A stretch of DNA of 64,000 bases, taken from assembly GCA_947095535.1 (NCBI GenBank), contig OX352772.1, forward strand, positions 35,669,445 to 35,733,444, written 5' to 3'. The notes under the pieces were generated by a model. That model saw nothing but the letters and a program-made list of their open reading frames with translations. It was not told the DNA's origin and searched no databases. Within the stretch, counting starts at the first letter, position 1. Every line of letters starts with the position of its first letter. The position numbers were made by a program, and so were the translations under genes. This DNA comes from Poecilobothrus nobilitatus. Its lineage: Eukaryota; Arthropoda; Insecta; Diptera; Dolichopodidae. Shown here one piece after another: positions 36,273 to 48,031 of the stretch.

Positions 36273-37140
36273 CAGGGACTGATTTTAAATGCTTATAATT
36301 TTTTTATTTTTGAAGTTTTTTATTTTATTTTTTTTTGCAGATAATAAAGAATTTTATAAAATATTATAATGTCATCATACGCAGTGCAGGAACGTGTAAA
36401 AATTGTTGAATTTTATTATGTTTCCGGACGATTAATTTTTTGAACAATCTTATTATGATCGATGAAGCAAATTTTCATTTAAATGGATATGTCAATAAAC
36501 AGAACTGCCGAATTTGAGGTACAGAAAATCCGAGAGTAGTGCATCAGCGACAATTATACCCTCGCAGATGTAGTGTTTGTTGTAAAATTATGGCTGATAG
36601 AGTTATCGATCCATATTTTTTCGAAAATGAAAATGAGCATCAAGAAACCGTCTCTGGGGCGGTATACCGGACCATGTTGGAAAATATTTTACGTCTGGTA
36701 GTTCTTAATATTCGTGACATATGGTTCCAGCTCATACCGCCAGAGAAGCAATGTGCCATTCTGCGGAAACTTTTCGATGACTGAATAATTTCAAAAAACT
36801 CTGATTTTGCGTGGCCACTTCGTTCCTCAGATTTGACGGCGGCTGATTTTTTTATTGGGTTGCTTGAAGGAACGGATTTACGTCAACAAACCACAAAATA
36901 TTCACAGGAACCAAAGTAGAATATTTGCGCAGAAATTGCGCAATGTAATGCAATGTAATGCAAAATGTCTTAAAAAGAGCCGTTAACTGCCAACAGAAAA
37001 ATGGAGCGCATTTAAGGGATGTAATTTTTGACATTTAGCTTAAAAAAATTTTAATTATTTTTTACTTTCATTTAAAAAAATTTTAAAATTAAAAAAATTA
37101 TAAGCATTTCAAATCAGTCAGTCTATGTTGGCCCACCCTG
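36273..37140 (+). mobile_element. Internally deleted mariner copy with TA duplication
   Basis: Flanked by TA on both sides (36271-36272 and 37141-37142). The left tip CAGGG and right tip CCCTG are inverted copies, and the inner arm ACTGATTTTAAATGCTTATA (left) matches the reverse complement of the right arm at about 37097-37120. The left arm lacks about 19 bases present in the right one. Length is 868 bases, too short for a full element. Confidence 0.85.
36369..37038 (+). pseudogene. Mariner transposase remnant
   Basis: Starts with an ATG and a helix-turn-helix beginning MSSYAVQERVKIVEFYY, stops at TGA near 36440, and jumps almost directly into the catalytic core: IDEANFHLNGYVNKQNCRI (Asp codon 36461). 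So most of the DNA-binding region has been deleted. Further stops follow (after NCRI, at 36782, and later). The second catalytic site is mutated (WFQLIPPEK instead of the usual QQDGA), then WPLRSSDLTAADFFIG is recognisable. The frame ends RDVIFDI and stop. The protein is related to, but clearly distinct from, the element at 32.6 kb, with which it shares GYVNKQNCRI. Confidence 0.82.
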
Positions 37141-38520
37141 TACTTAAAAAATAAAATTGGTGATACATATATTCAGGTTAAAATCTGAAAGGTTATTTTG
37201 GTTAAACCTATTTAAATTAAATAAAAAACTTTATTTTTTTTTTAATTATAAATATAAGTATATTTCATTTTACACATTTATATAATAACAAGTACATATA
37301 TTTATACATATATATATTTCTTTTCGTTTAAATTTAAATTCGTATTCATTATTAGTTTTTAGTTTTTTTTTTTTTTTATTTATATAAAATATTCAAAATA
37401 ATAATAATAATGTTAAATTTAAATTTTTTTTTCATTTTACATACGTATTTTATTATTTTAATTTAAAAATAAAAACAATTTATAATAAAATTTCAATACA
37501 TACTTATATTAAATATTAATTATTAAAAATTATTCAAAAAAAAAAAAAAAAAATGTAAATGGTTAAAAAAAAGTAAACGTTGTCAAAACAAGATTTTAAA
37601 TATTTTTTATTTAAAGGGGTGATCAACTACACAACAAAAGTACATACTTAATTATGGCTCTTATATTATTTATTATTTATTTTATATTTTTAATTAAAAT
37701 TTTATTTTAAAAGTTTTGTTTTTCTTTTTTTTTAATAATATTTTGGTTAAAGCTTATATATAAAATATATGTATATAAAATATTTAATTTTTTTTTTATT
37801 TTCTTTTATTTTAAAACTTATTTTGATTTTAATTAATGTATATATATATTTTTATTTTAATTTTTATTTTATTATTATTTATTTTAATTAATTATTTAAT
37901 TTATTTTAAATTAAGCATTTTATTTTTATTTATATATATAGTGTATAATAATCACAATAATTTTAAGGATTTCAATTAAAAAAAAAAAAAAAAAAAATAA
38001 GTGAAAAAAAAAAATTTTTCTTTTTTCTTTAAATAAATACATAATTATTATTATTTATTTACAATTATTATTAATTCTAAATTTTTATAATATAAATTTA
38101 AAATAAAATTATACTTAAATGGTAAAAACAAAACAAAAAGAAATTAAAAAAATTATAACAGATAGAGAAATAGAAAAATAAAAGTATTGAAATGTAAATT
38201 TGAGTGAATTTATTGAAGTAAAAATAATATTATAGAAGTAATTTTAAAATTTGAGTGAATTTTGTATAGAACAAATTATAGAGTAATTTTGAATTGAATA
38301 GAGTTGATTTTGAATTGAGTTTGAATTGAATTGAGTAGAGTTTTAAAATAGAGTTTAGAATTTTTTTGTTTATTTAATGGTAAATAATTGATTATTTATT
38401 TAATGGTTTATTTATATTATGTTATATAAATATACAGGGTGATTTTTTAATGAGTTCTATGACATGATTCCATGAATTCCTTGATATATATCAACGTGTA
38501 TAAGGCCACAATTTTATGGA

Positions 38521-38705
38521 TAAATTAATGGTAAAAGATGCATTTACAATATACAGAATGACTGATAAATGAGTGTTTTGACATATACAACCGTGTCAGG
38601 AATAATGTATAAATAAAATTTTTTTTTCTATTTGTTTACAATTTGCATTCTCCCATTTAATGAATATTTTATTATATTGTAAATGCATCTTTTATCATTA
38701 ATTTA
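38521..38705. repeat. 33-base inverted repeat, 119-base loop
   Basis: The arm 38521-38553 (TAAATTAATGGTAAAAGATG...) and the arm 38673-38705 are reverse complements with a single mismatch. The structure could be the core of a foldback element or a transcribed hairpin. It lies in noncoding DNA. Confidence 0.8.
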
Positions 38706-40196
38706 CTAATTATTTTAATAAAAAACATATTATACAGTCTAACAATTTCAATAAAATTTATATAAATTTTCACTATCCAAAAGAAATAAAGGAAATGGAT
38801 GAAAAAAATTGAGTGATTGACATTTCTTTTTAGAAAATATTTTTGGGTATGGGTACCTTACCTATATCTACTCATGTATATGTTATCTACCTATCAAGAA
38901 TTTTCAACATAACATTTTTTAACACCTCAAAGAATAATTTTCAAATTTAATTTAATGTTCAAATTTTCAAAAATAAAGTTCTTTTTCATTCGGGTAAAAA
39001 TCTTATGTAACTTATTTTATATAGGTAAACATTACATATTTTTAATTTTACTCAAAATTTATACTCAAAATTTTAAAACTTTTAGATTTGCTTTTAGTTT
39101 ATATTAGAAATTGTAGTTTTTTTTTTTCTATATTATAAAAATAATCCCTCTATTTTCTCTTTTTTAGAGCATTTATTAAAATTAATTTTACTATTACAAA
39201 TAAAAAATTCGGATTCGAATAAAAAGGATAAGTATATGTATTTTAAACTAAGTTATGAATTCTGGTACTCGTAAAAGTTAAATAATATTTTTTGTAAAAT
39301 AAAATATGATTTTTAAGAAAGATTCGAAAGTATGTATTTTTAAATGGTATTCTTTTTTTTTTTGTATTTCTTTAATAATTAAAAAAAAAAATTTATTTTT
39401 AGTCACTCACAATTAATTAATACAATATAACATAAAAATGTACTGGTTAATAATTATATTAATTACTATATTAATATATTTTTAGACAAGTTGAATTACA
39501 TATATATATATGTATATACTATTATAATTATTATATAGAATATACATAATATATATATGTATATTATGATATATTTTATAAATAAAATTGGCTAGAATAT
39601 TAAATTTCTTATAATACTAATTAAATTTTAAATATTAATACTTATATAAAATGTATTACATATACATACATACATGTATGTAAATAAAAAAAATTTCTGT
39701 TTTTTTTTTTTTGTTTTTTTTTTCTTTTTTTTCTAATAAATCACAATTTGACGATATTTTTAAAATCCTTTAAATTTTTTAATTACAAAAACAAAAGAAA
39801 AGAAAATAAAAATAAAAAAAAAAATTTTTTTTTTTTACTATTTTGTAAAATGTATTAAAAAATTTTTTAAAGACGGACGGACACTAAAAATACTTCTTAA
39901 AAGACTTTAATTTTATGTTAACATTTTTAGAGTTTTAAACAATAAATATAAATCTAGATTTAAAATATTGAATGTAAAACCTAATTCAAAATTATTTAAT
40001 TATTTGGTTGAAGATAAAATACAGAACAAAATATTTTATTTATTAGCTTGAGAGCTGCTTCGGTTTTTTTATTTAACCATTTTAAAAAATGTTTCTAATG
40101 ACGTGACGAAAACACAAAATGTAAGGTATTAAGTATAGCTCAACCCAAAAATAGACGTGACGAGACAAGATAAAAAAAAACACAGTAAATTTCGTA

Positions 40197-40246
40197 CGCG
40201 TTTTTTCACTATGTGTAAACGAGTAACTAGTGAAAATGAAAACGCG
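40197..40246. repeat. Imperfect palindrome with CGCGTTTT ends
   Basis: CGCGTTTTTTCACT at 40197-40210 faces AGTGAAAATGAAAACGCG at 40229-40246, with an 18-base spacer. A small inverted repeat of unknown meaning. Confidence 0.55.
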
Positions 40247-40600
40247 ACATAATGACGATAAAATCATATGTTTTTGTTTACAAGTTCTGTGTGGAATTAT
40301 CGTATAAATTTAATTTTAAAATATATCTGTTTTTAATTGTTTTTAGAATGGATAAAAATAAAATTGGTAATTAAAATGTGTATTATAACTTTAGTTACAT
40401 TCAAATGTTTAACAGTAATTAAAACAAAAAAATAGAAGATTGGAGATAAATAAAAAATATACGAGTACAGCATAATCAGTATAAAAATATGTATATATTT
40501 ACATTAATATAATTTAATAATTTTTAATCTTTCTCAACTTCTCAACTTAAATAAACAACTTTTTGCGTAAATAAATGTTTAGGTTAAACGTAACGTATTG

Positions 40601-40626
40601 TTTTTACGCAGACTTTTTACGCAGAC
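40601..40626. repeat. 13-base tandem duplication
   Basis: TTTTTACGCAGAC occurs twice back to back with no mismatch. Confidence 0.85.
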
Positions 40627-41114
40627 TTTATGTGACATGTCTTTCGTTTATATAAGATATAATTTTTCGTACAGTTTTTTTTTTTTAACATTTTTATTAT
40701 CTATTTTGGCTATGTCCATTTATTTTACATGTTATGATAGAATTTTTACTCTTCCCATTACGTCTATTTTGGGATTAATTATTATCATAGCGCATTTTTA
40801 CAACATTTTAACGAAAAGAAAAAAAAATTAACAAATTAAAAAAAAAAAATTATAATAGAAATAATTTACATTAAAAAAGTAAGAACGTTAAAAATTTAAT
40901 CAACAAACAAACTGACGTAGATTATTTGATTCCAAGCTACAATTTTTGTTTTTTTTTCTTTTTTTTGTTAGAAAAATTAAAGAATTCATACAAATCTCAG
41001 TGTAAAATATTTTGGATAACCCTTAATTTTTTTAAATTTTTTGTTCTCTTTAAAATTTTTTGATATTAACAATTAATTTTTCTTAATTTTAATTATAGTT
41101 GTCATATTATTTAA

Positions 41115-41369
41115 CACGTTGAGTCCCATACTCACAAGTGAACATAAAAAAATACTTGCGTTAAGTCCCACGTGTATTCCACGGTGAACATCACTCAAAT
41201 GTTACAAAATTTCGCGCTCACCGGTTAACATAAAAATAAACTTGCGTTAAGTCCCAATGTATCAGTCCCGGTGAATATTTTTAAAAGTGAAAAACGCTAT
41301 ATTAAATTGATTCGGGCTTTTAAGAACATACAACAATGTTCACCGGTGATACCCGTGGGACTCAACGTG
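41115..41369. mobile_element. piggyBac-type MITE, 255 bases, TTAA-flanked
   Basis: The ends are perfect inverted copies CACGTTGAGTCCCA...TGGGACTCAACGTG, flanked by TTAA at 41111-41114 and 41370-41373. TTAA target duplication is diagnostic of piggyBac-superfamily elements. The interior contains two direct copies of ACTTGCGTTAAGTCCCA (about 41153 and 41246), each followed by a GGTGAA(C/T)AT motif that also occurs near the right end as its inverted form. No coding capacity; it would need a transposase supplied elsewhere. Confidence 0.88.
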
Positions 41370-41373
41370 TTAA

Positions 41374-42969
41374 TATACATATAAATAAATTTGTGGGTAT
41401 TTTTTTTTTTTGTTTATTTTTATTAATGAAAATTTCTTTTTAAATATTTTTATTTTAATTATTAATTTTATGTAGGTAAGTTTAAAAACTTTTATAAAAA
41501 ACTTTTTTTATTTTTTTTTAATTATAATTTGTCTTATTTTCTTATCTTTATCTTAATTACCTATTTGTACGGGTATTGTTTTTTTTTTTCATCGACTTTT
41601 TGTAGAATTTTTTAAAATGGTTAAATAATAAAAATCAAAATAGCTGTCGAGTATATAATAAATAAAATATAAATTCTGTGTCTCAATTGAGCTGCAATCA
41701 ATTAATTGAAATATTTTAGAAAATTAAAAATCAAACTGAAAATTATTTATAATTATTGTAAATTTATGATTTAATGTATTTTAGGTGTGTTTGTTTGTGT
41801 TTAAACTTTACAAATAGTCAAATATAGTTGGCTCTCAAAATTTTGTTATTGTGAATTTTTTTTACATGTTTTGTTTTATTTTTTTTATAGTTATAATTTA
41901 TAATTAAGAAAATTTATAAAATTTTTTTTTAATTTTATATAATTTTATTAAAAAAAAAAAAAAAATTAACTATACTCTATTTGTATGGTTAATTGGAACC
42001 CACGTGTAAATATTTTCATGAAAATACCAGAAATTGAATCCATTAATTATACCGAAAATTAAAAAGCATCAGACATTTTGTTAATATTTTTCTATAGTTA
42101 CTCCTTTAAATTTAAAAATTTTTAGAACTTCTAAATACACGACCATTATGTAGGAGAGTATATAGGGAAAAATTTAATAGCTATTTACTTTGAAACTGTA
42201 AAATATATACTCATTTGATTGGTTGACATTTGAAAATGGTTAAATAATGTTGGTTAATGTGTATGTCGGTAAATTTTACATGAATTTTCTTTAGGAGGTA
42301 ATACAGATTTAAAGTAATACCGTTTTCTTAACTGTTTTGTCTATTTTGCGTGCATCTTTTAAGAAAATGAATTTAAAAAACAAAAAAATAGATACTTTCT
42401 TGAAAACAGAAATAGATTTTTAGCCAATACTGTAGAAATGCATCAATTTGCCGCAAAATTATATTATTAACTTAGTTTTTTTTAAAAATATGAAATTAAA
42501 TATGTTAATTAAAGATATTTCTGAATTGTTATACGTGAAAATAAATATTTTGCTGAAATTTCGCTTTTTTATTTAATATTCGCATATTAAGAAAAACTTT
42601 TGAATTTTGTTATGCAACTAGAACTAACATTTTAAGGAGTACGGCTTTAGTATACAAAATTCACAATAACAAAATTAAAATATGAATTATTACACACAAT
42701 TATTTTAAATATTTATTTTAAATATTTATACATATAAATATTTATACAATATTGAAAAGTAAAGTCATTAAGAAGTTTAAAGTGTCATATGATTTTTTTT
42801 ACGATCATCTATTATTATTATAATACATAGGGTATATCTAAAACAAACATCAAATTCTCACACAACATACATATATAAACCATTTTTAATACAAAAAATT
42901 TTTTTTTTAAATTAAATAAAATTTTAAATTACATATAAATTAAAATAATTTTTTTTTTTTTAAATATTC
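41374..42969. other. Noncoding stretch, includes 3' side of the secreted-protein gene
   Basis: A+T-rich DNA with no exon. The part next to 42970 should contain the 3' UTR and polyadenylation site of the leftward-running gene; several TTTATT (AATAAA on the - strand) matches occur but none stands out. Confidence 0.5.
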
Positions 42970-45900
42970 CTATTTAGGCGATCTTTGCTGTTGCCTTTGA
43001 TTATTATTCATATTTTGATAAGATTCTTGTTGATAATTACTATTAGTGTTATCTATTAAGGGTTGTGGGCGATTATAAATTGGTTTTGGTACTAAATGTT
43101 GTGGTTGTTGATTATATTCATTTAAAAATGGCTGATATGGATTTATAAATTCACTATTTGGATTTATTGGTGGTAATTTTTGTCCATAATTTATATTTGT
43201 ATCACTATGTAATGAATGGCCAGGTGAAACACCAATATTTTGTTGTCCATTTTGATTTGTATTACAATTTCGTGGCCATTTACATGATTGTTGCTGTTGT
43301 TGTAATTGCTGTTGCTGCTGCTGTGGTTGCACTTGTTGTTGTTGTTGTCGCTGTAATTTTTGTGATGGAGCAAATTCCCTAATATTTTCTCTGTAAATAG
43401 GCCTTCTTTGTTGTGGTGGAATAAATTCAGAATTTGAATTAATTGGTGGTCTACCTTGTGGTATTCTATTAACATTAGTATCATTTTCTAATCTCCACAC
43501 TTGTTGAGTATGTGGATTATAATTTTTATTTGGTGTAATTTTGTGTAAATACTGTTTAAAAGATTCAGCTCCATTTATTCTTTGTGGCTGTTGTTGTTGT
43601 TGTTGTTGTTTATAATGATGACTAGGACGAATTGGTTGTTGTTCAATTATTTCAACATTACGATTAATTGAAGGTCTAGCATAAGGTTCATTTAAATTGC
43701 TATCTAAACCCCAAAGCTTTTGAGATTGTGGTGTAAGATTTTCATTTGGTGTTACTTCTCTTAAATATTGCATAAAAGGTTCTGCATTTGGTTTGATAGA
43801 TTTAGAACCATCTCTGTATTTATCACGATGTGATTTATGATGTGTTGATTGTGGTCTATATAATTCAATAAATTCAGAATCTGGATTAGAAGGCGGTCTT
43901 CCATAAGGAATATTATTAACATTAATATCACTTTCAAGACTCCAAAGTTGTGATGGTTGTTGATGTGGTTGTTGTTGTTGTTGTTGCCAGTTTTGTTGCG
44001 GTATATTATCAGAGTTAGAATTAATTGTTTTATATTGTTGACCAGCAGCATTTGTATAATTTTCTATATTCCATAAGTATGTATTTCCAGGATTAGAATT
44101 TCCTTCAAAAGTTCGTTCTCTTAAGTATTGCTCCATCTGATCATTTGGTTGATTGAAAATGGGTCGCGGAGTAACGTAATCAAAGTTTGTTGCATTTTCT
44201 ATATTCCATTGCACCAGTGGTTGTGATTGGGGTTGTGTTGGATTAAGTTTCTTTCTTATTTCACTCAAATGCTTTGAAAATGGTTCTTCGTAATAACGAT
44301 TATTTGTCCTTTGAACTTGACTAGAAGCTGTCTGTGGAGGATTATAGAAATACCCATCAAATTTGGTTTTAGGAACTTGTTCAATTTTACGAGATGATGG
44401 ACGTCTCTTCGGCGGACGCCTTGTTGTAATTGGTAAGCCATTGGTACCAATTTCATGTACCACTTGTTTTTCTATAGATATCCATGGATTTTGTGCTTGT
44501 ATTAATGTGCTATGAGTAGCTGGAGGAGCGTTTGAATAAAATCCATTTTCGGGTCGAGGTGTTGAATCGTAAATAATTTGAACACGAATTTGATCGTTTT
44601 GATTCTTTTGTGATACTTGTGAATTACCAGTGACTGTATTATAATAGTTTTGATCATTTCCATCGGGATAAGTTATAGCACGGAAACCGTTAACATCATC
44701 AACGGGTGAACTATATTTAACCATTGGTTGAAATGGCTCAGTATCAAACTGAGGTTTAGGTGTTGATGGATTTGTTCCTGTTACATCAAATGAGTACTCA
44801 TAAATTGGTTTTGGTTTATGTGTACTTTGATGATAATCGTAATTTGGCTGTTGTCCATTGAAAAATTGTAATGTTTGCCTAATAGAATTTATTTCTCGGT
44901 CAAAATCTGGCTCAGATTTTGGATTATAAATCGGTTTAATAGTTTCTACTGGTGTATCATATTGAGCTATACCATTTGGTCGTATTTCAGGTTGTGGTTT
45001 AATATTAATATAGTCATCAAAATTGTAAGGTCTTTGTGTAAGATATGTTTTTCCTTGGGAAGAGTATTGCTTATTCGGTTTACGTAGTACAGGTTTAATT
45101 GTTGTAATTTTAGATGGTTTATGTTTTCTTGTTGAATGTTGTTTTGGAGCAGGAGTAGGATAAGTTGATGTAACGGGTTTGGAAGAATATGTCTGTGAAA
45201 CTGCTTGAGGTAATGGTGAAGTTGTATGTTGCAATGGAATAGTTGGACTTGGTGGAACTGTGGGTGGTAAAATTTCTTTATAATATACTTCAGGAGTTGG
45301 AGCTGGAGTCGGTTTGGTATCATAATATTCATAATAAATTGGAGTTTTAAGAGATAAGGAATCATCTTTGGTTGGTTTAATTTCCATTTGTGGGACGAAT
45401 GATATAATCTCTTGTACAGGAGCTGGTTCACTTGGTGTCGATAATGTTGTTGGTGTGGTATACGCTTTGCTAGATGGTGTGTAATACCGTACTTTACCAT
45501 ATGATGGTGGTTGAGAATATATTACTTCTTTATTTAAATCAAGTTCAGTATTTGGAAGATTTGTAGTTGTAGTTGTAGTTGATGGAGTAGTAGATTTGAT
45601 TGAAGTATACCTAGTTGTTGGAGTTGTACTTCTAATAGGATTTGGCGTAACAACAATGGTTTTCGGTTTATATTCCTGCACTCTTGTAAGCTTTTGCCTA
45701 AAAGAAGGTCGATTTGGCCGTGGTTTTCTTGTTGTTGTTCCTTTTTCTAATCTGCTAAATGCATTTGGTGGAGGTGGAAGCACAATACCTGGAACTAAAG
45801 GTCCAGCTGGAACTGGATTTGTGTAATTACTTTTGTAAATAAAACTGTATGGAGGTGGATAATATAAAGACGGATCATCTTCATCAAATTGATCAATAAA

Positions 45901-47757
45901 TTCATCTACTGAACCATTTGGAGGAACTGCAGGGAAGTCAAACGGCCTAAAATTTAAAAATGGATTAAAGAGTGTACCATTTTTAATGTTCCATGCGGGA
46001 TTGCCGCGCGGATAGAAATATCCCTCTTCTTTGTTGGTATTAGTGATGCTTTCCAATTTTGTAGTACCTTGATACGGGCCTTTCCCGGTAGGTATATTTT
46101 CTTTGTCGCTATTTTCATTTTCGATTTGATTTTTATTTTCATTTCCGGTGGGATATATTGATAACGTGTCTCTGGATGATTCATTGAAGAATGGCGAATT
46201 TCCGAACGTGATTTGATTATCGCCGACAAATTGAATCGGTTCGTTTGGACCAAGTTGGATAGGAAATGGTGGTGGTACTTGTGGATTTTCTGGTATTTTT
46301 ATAGGACGATCTGGTTCGATGTAATCATCAATTGGAGCCCACGGTTCATTTTTATCATTGTCATTGAGACCACCACCCTTAATTACTAGAAGATGGTCTT
46401 CTGCCAACCAAATGTCTTCTTCATTAAGACCACCTAATGTTTTTTCATTGTCATGTGGAAATTCTTTATTTTGCAAATAGCTTAAAATTCCCGGACGTTT
46501 TGGACGTTTTTTAAAAAGTTCCTCTTCTATTAATCCATATTTACCATCTTTAACTTGCTCTGATAAGGTTTTGTTTGGATCAAGTTTCTTTTTTGTTTTA
46601 ATGTTATCTTCTTTGCCACCACCGGCACTTAATCTTAATATACCATTGTCCCAGTTATCTGATTCTTTAGGGTCTTCCAGAAATGCTTCATCATCATCCT
46701 TTTCATTTTTTTCATCATAATTTTCTAATTTTATTGAAGGTTTAAAAGTTGATGTTGTGGTTGAAATCGGTCTTCTTCTTCTTAATGAATTATTAAAAGT
46801 TCGGCTGCGATATGGTTTTCTAATTGGTGGTGCAGGAGTACTGCCAACAAATATTGTTGGTCTCGATTGTGATTCTATAATCGGTTCATTTTTTGTTGTA
46901 GACGATACTGGTACAATTTTGGTTATATCAGTGGTTACCGGTTCAATTTTTCTTGTAGAGAAAGCTTGATCATTTGTTAATGTTAAATGTCCTGCTATTA
47001 ATCGTTGAATTGTTCTTGGTCTAAAAAGAAATTAAAAAGAAATTTTAATTTATTCTAAAAATTTTAAAAATATTTGCCGCATTCTAAAGTGCTGCAAAAA
47101 TATTTTGTGATAAAACACAAAAAACAAAAAAAAAAATAAATTTTTATAAAAAAAAATATTGAATAAAATTTAAACTCACGTTTTGCTAGTTCGTCGTACT
47201 CTATTGCTTTGTTGTGTCTCATGCCAAAGAGATTGTGATGCTTGATGCAGTGATTGTAGCTGTTCTTCTTGTTTTAAAATTTGTTGTTGTTTTTGTTCTT
47301 CGTCTTCTTTTTGTTTTAATTCACGACAATCAACATTTTTATTTCCATCTTTAAGGAGTGTAATACATGTTATTCCATTATTACCGTTATTATTATTATT
47401 ATTGTTACTATTACTGCTGCTGCTGCTGCTGCTGATGCTACTTTGTGATGATTTTAGATTTTTTATTGGTAAGTCGCGTGCCTTACGTAATTTTTGTCTA
47501 TTATTTGAATTAAATGTCTCTGTTATTTTAGATGACTTAGAAGATATTGATGATGTTGTTGTTATTTTTTTTGGTAAATTGTTTTGTTCTTGAGATGATA
47601 AAGTTAGAATAACTGTTGTTGTTTCAATAGGTTTAGAAATTGATAATGATAATGGTTTAGTGACTGATTCTGTTGTTGCTTTTAATGATGAAGAATTCAC
47701 ATTTTGTTGTATTCCAAATAGAAAAAGCACAACCAAGTGCAAGATAAACGACTTCAT
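42970..47757 (-). CDS. Secreted Pro/Gln/Asn-rich repeat protein, 2 coding exons
   Basis: Exon 1 is 47757-47180, exon 2 is 47020-42970; the GT-AG intron (47179-47021) joins in frame (T193), giving 4629 bases and 1542 aa. Residues 1-22 (MKSFILHLVVLFLFGIQQ...) form a clear signal peptide. A furin-type site RVRR is at 186-189, and further basic sites are at 273-276 (RRRR) and about 365-370. The rest is Pro/Thr/Tyr-rich, then Gln/Asn-rich, with only four cysteines seen (two in exon 1, two in CKWPRNC near the C terminus). A W-x-(I/L)-(E/K/D)-(N/S)-x-(T/I/L)-N motif recurs from residue 536 onward. This composition suggests an extracellular matrix, cuticle or secretory-coat protein; I do not recognise the family. 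A splice acceptor (AACAG) abuts the ATG, so a leader exon lies further right. Confidence 0.88.
43120..44260 (-). repeat. Degenerate protein repeats in the secreted protein
   Basis: Coding repeats of about 45-77 residues. Trp codons open the motif at residues 1131 (WNIENATN), 1176 (WNIENYTN), 1219 (WSLESDIN), 1296 (WGLDSNLN) and 1368 (WRLENDTN); a Trp-less copy (HSLHSDTN) follows near the C terminus and an isolated early copy (WNIKNGT) is at 536. Three later copies are followed by GRPP or ARPS and then NS-(D/E)-type segments such as NPDSEFIE or NSNSEFIP. Four copies carry an N-x-T glycosylation sequon at the same place. Confidence 0.8.
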
Positions 47758-47989
47758 CTGTTAAACAAATAAAAAGACCAATTTAAAATAATTGAATTTT
47801 AAAAGAAAGAATTTACATTTGATTGTATAATTAATTGCTTTTTATAAGAATTTTAATAAGATTTATGTTGATCTAAATAAAATAATTCAATGAGATTTTT
47901 TTTTTAGAATTTAAAGATTGTTAAGAATATTAGGAAATGTTTGTTGTTGGAGCATTTTTTGAACATTTTTTACAACACTAGAAGTAAAT

Positions 47990-48031
47990 CATTCTAAGGT
48001 ATGTATGGGACATTCTAAAGTATGTATGGGA
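47990..48031. repeat. 21-base tandem duplication
   Basis: CATTCTAAGGTATGTATGGGA is followed directly by a second copy with one mismatch. Confidence 0.85.

Larger units (their letters stand above)
37143..41114. other. Noncoding A+T-rich stretch
   Basis: No exon. Oligo(A)/oligo(T) and TA-rich sequence resembling the 20-29 kb domain for the first 1.2 kb. Contains a 33-base inverted pair (38.5-38.7 kb), a small palindrome (40.2 kb) and a 13-base tandem duplication (40.6 kb), listed separately. A TACAGGGTGA at 38434 resembles a lone mariner tip but has no partner. Confidence 0.55.

Noticed and set aside
43158..45826. Open frames on the + strand and in other - frames across the secreted-protein gene
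   Set aside because: They mirror the repetitive codons of the real gene and show only Val/Leu- or His/Asn-rich low complexity.
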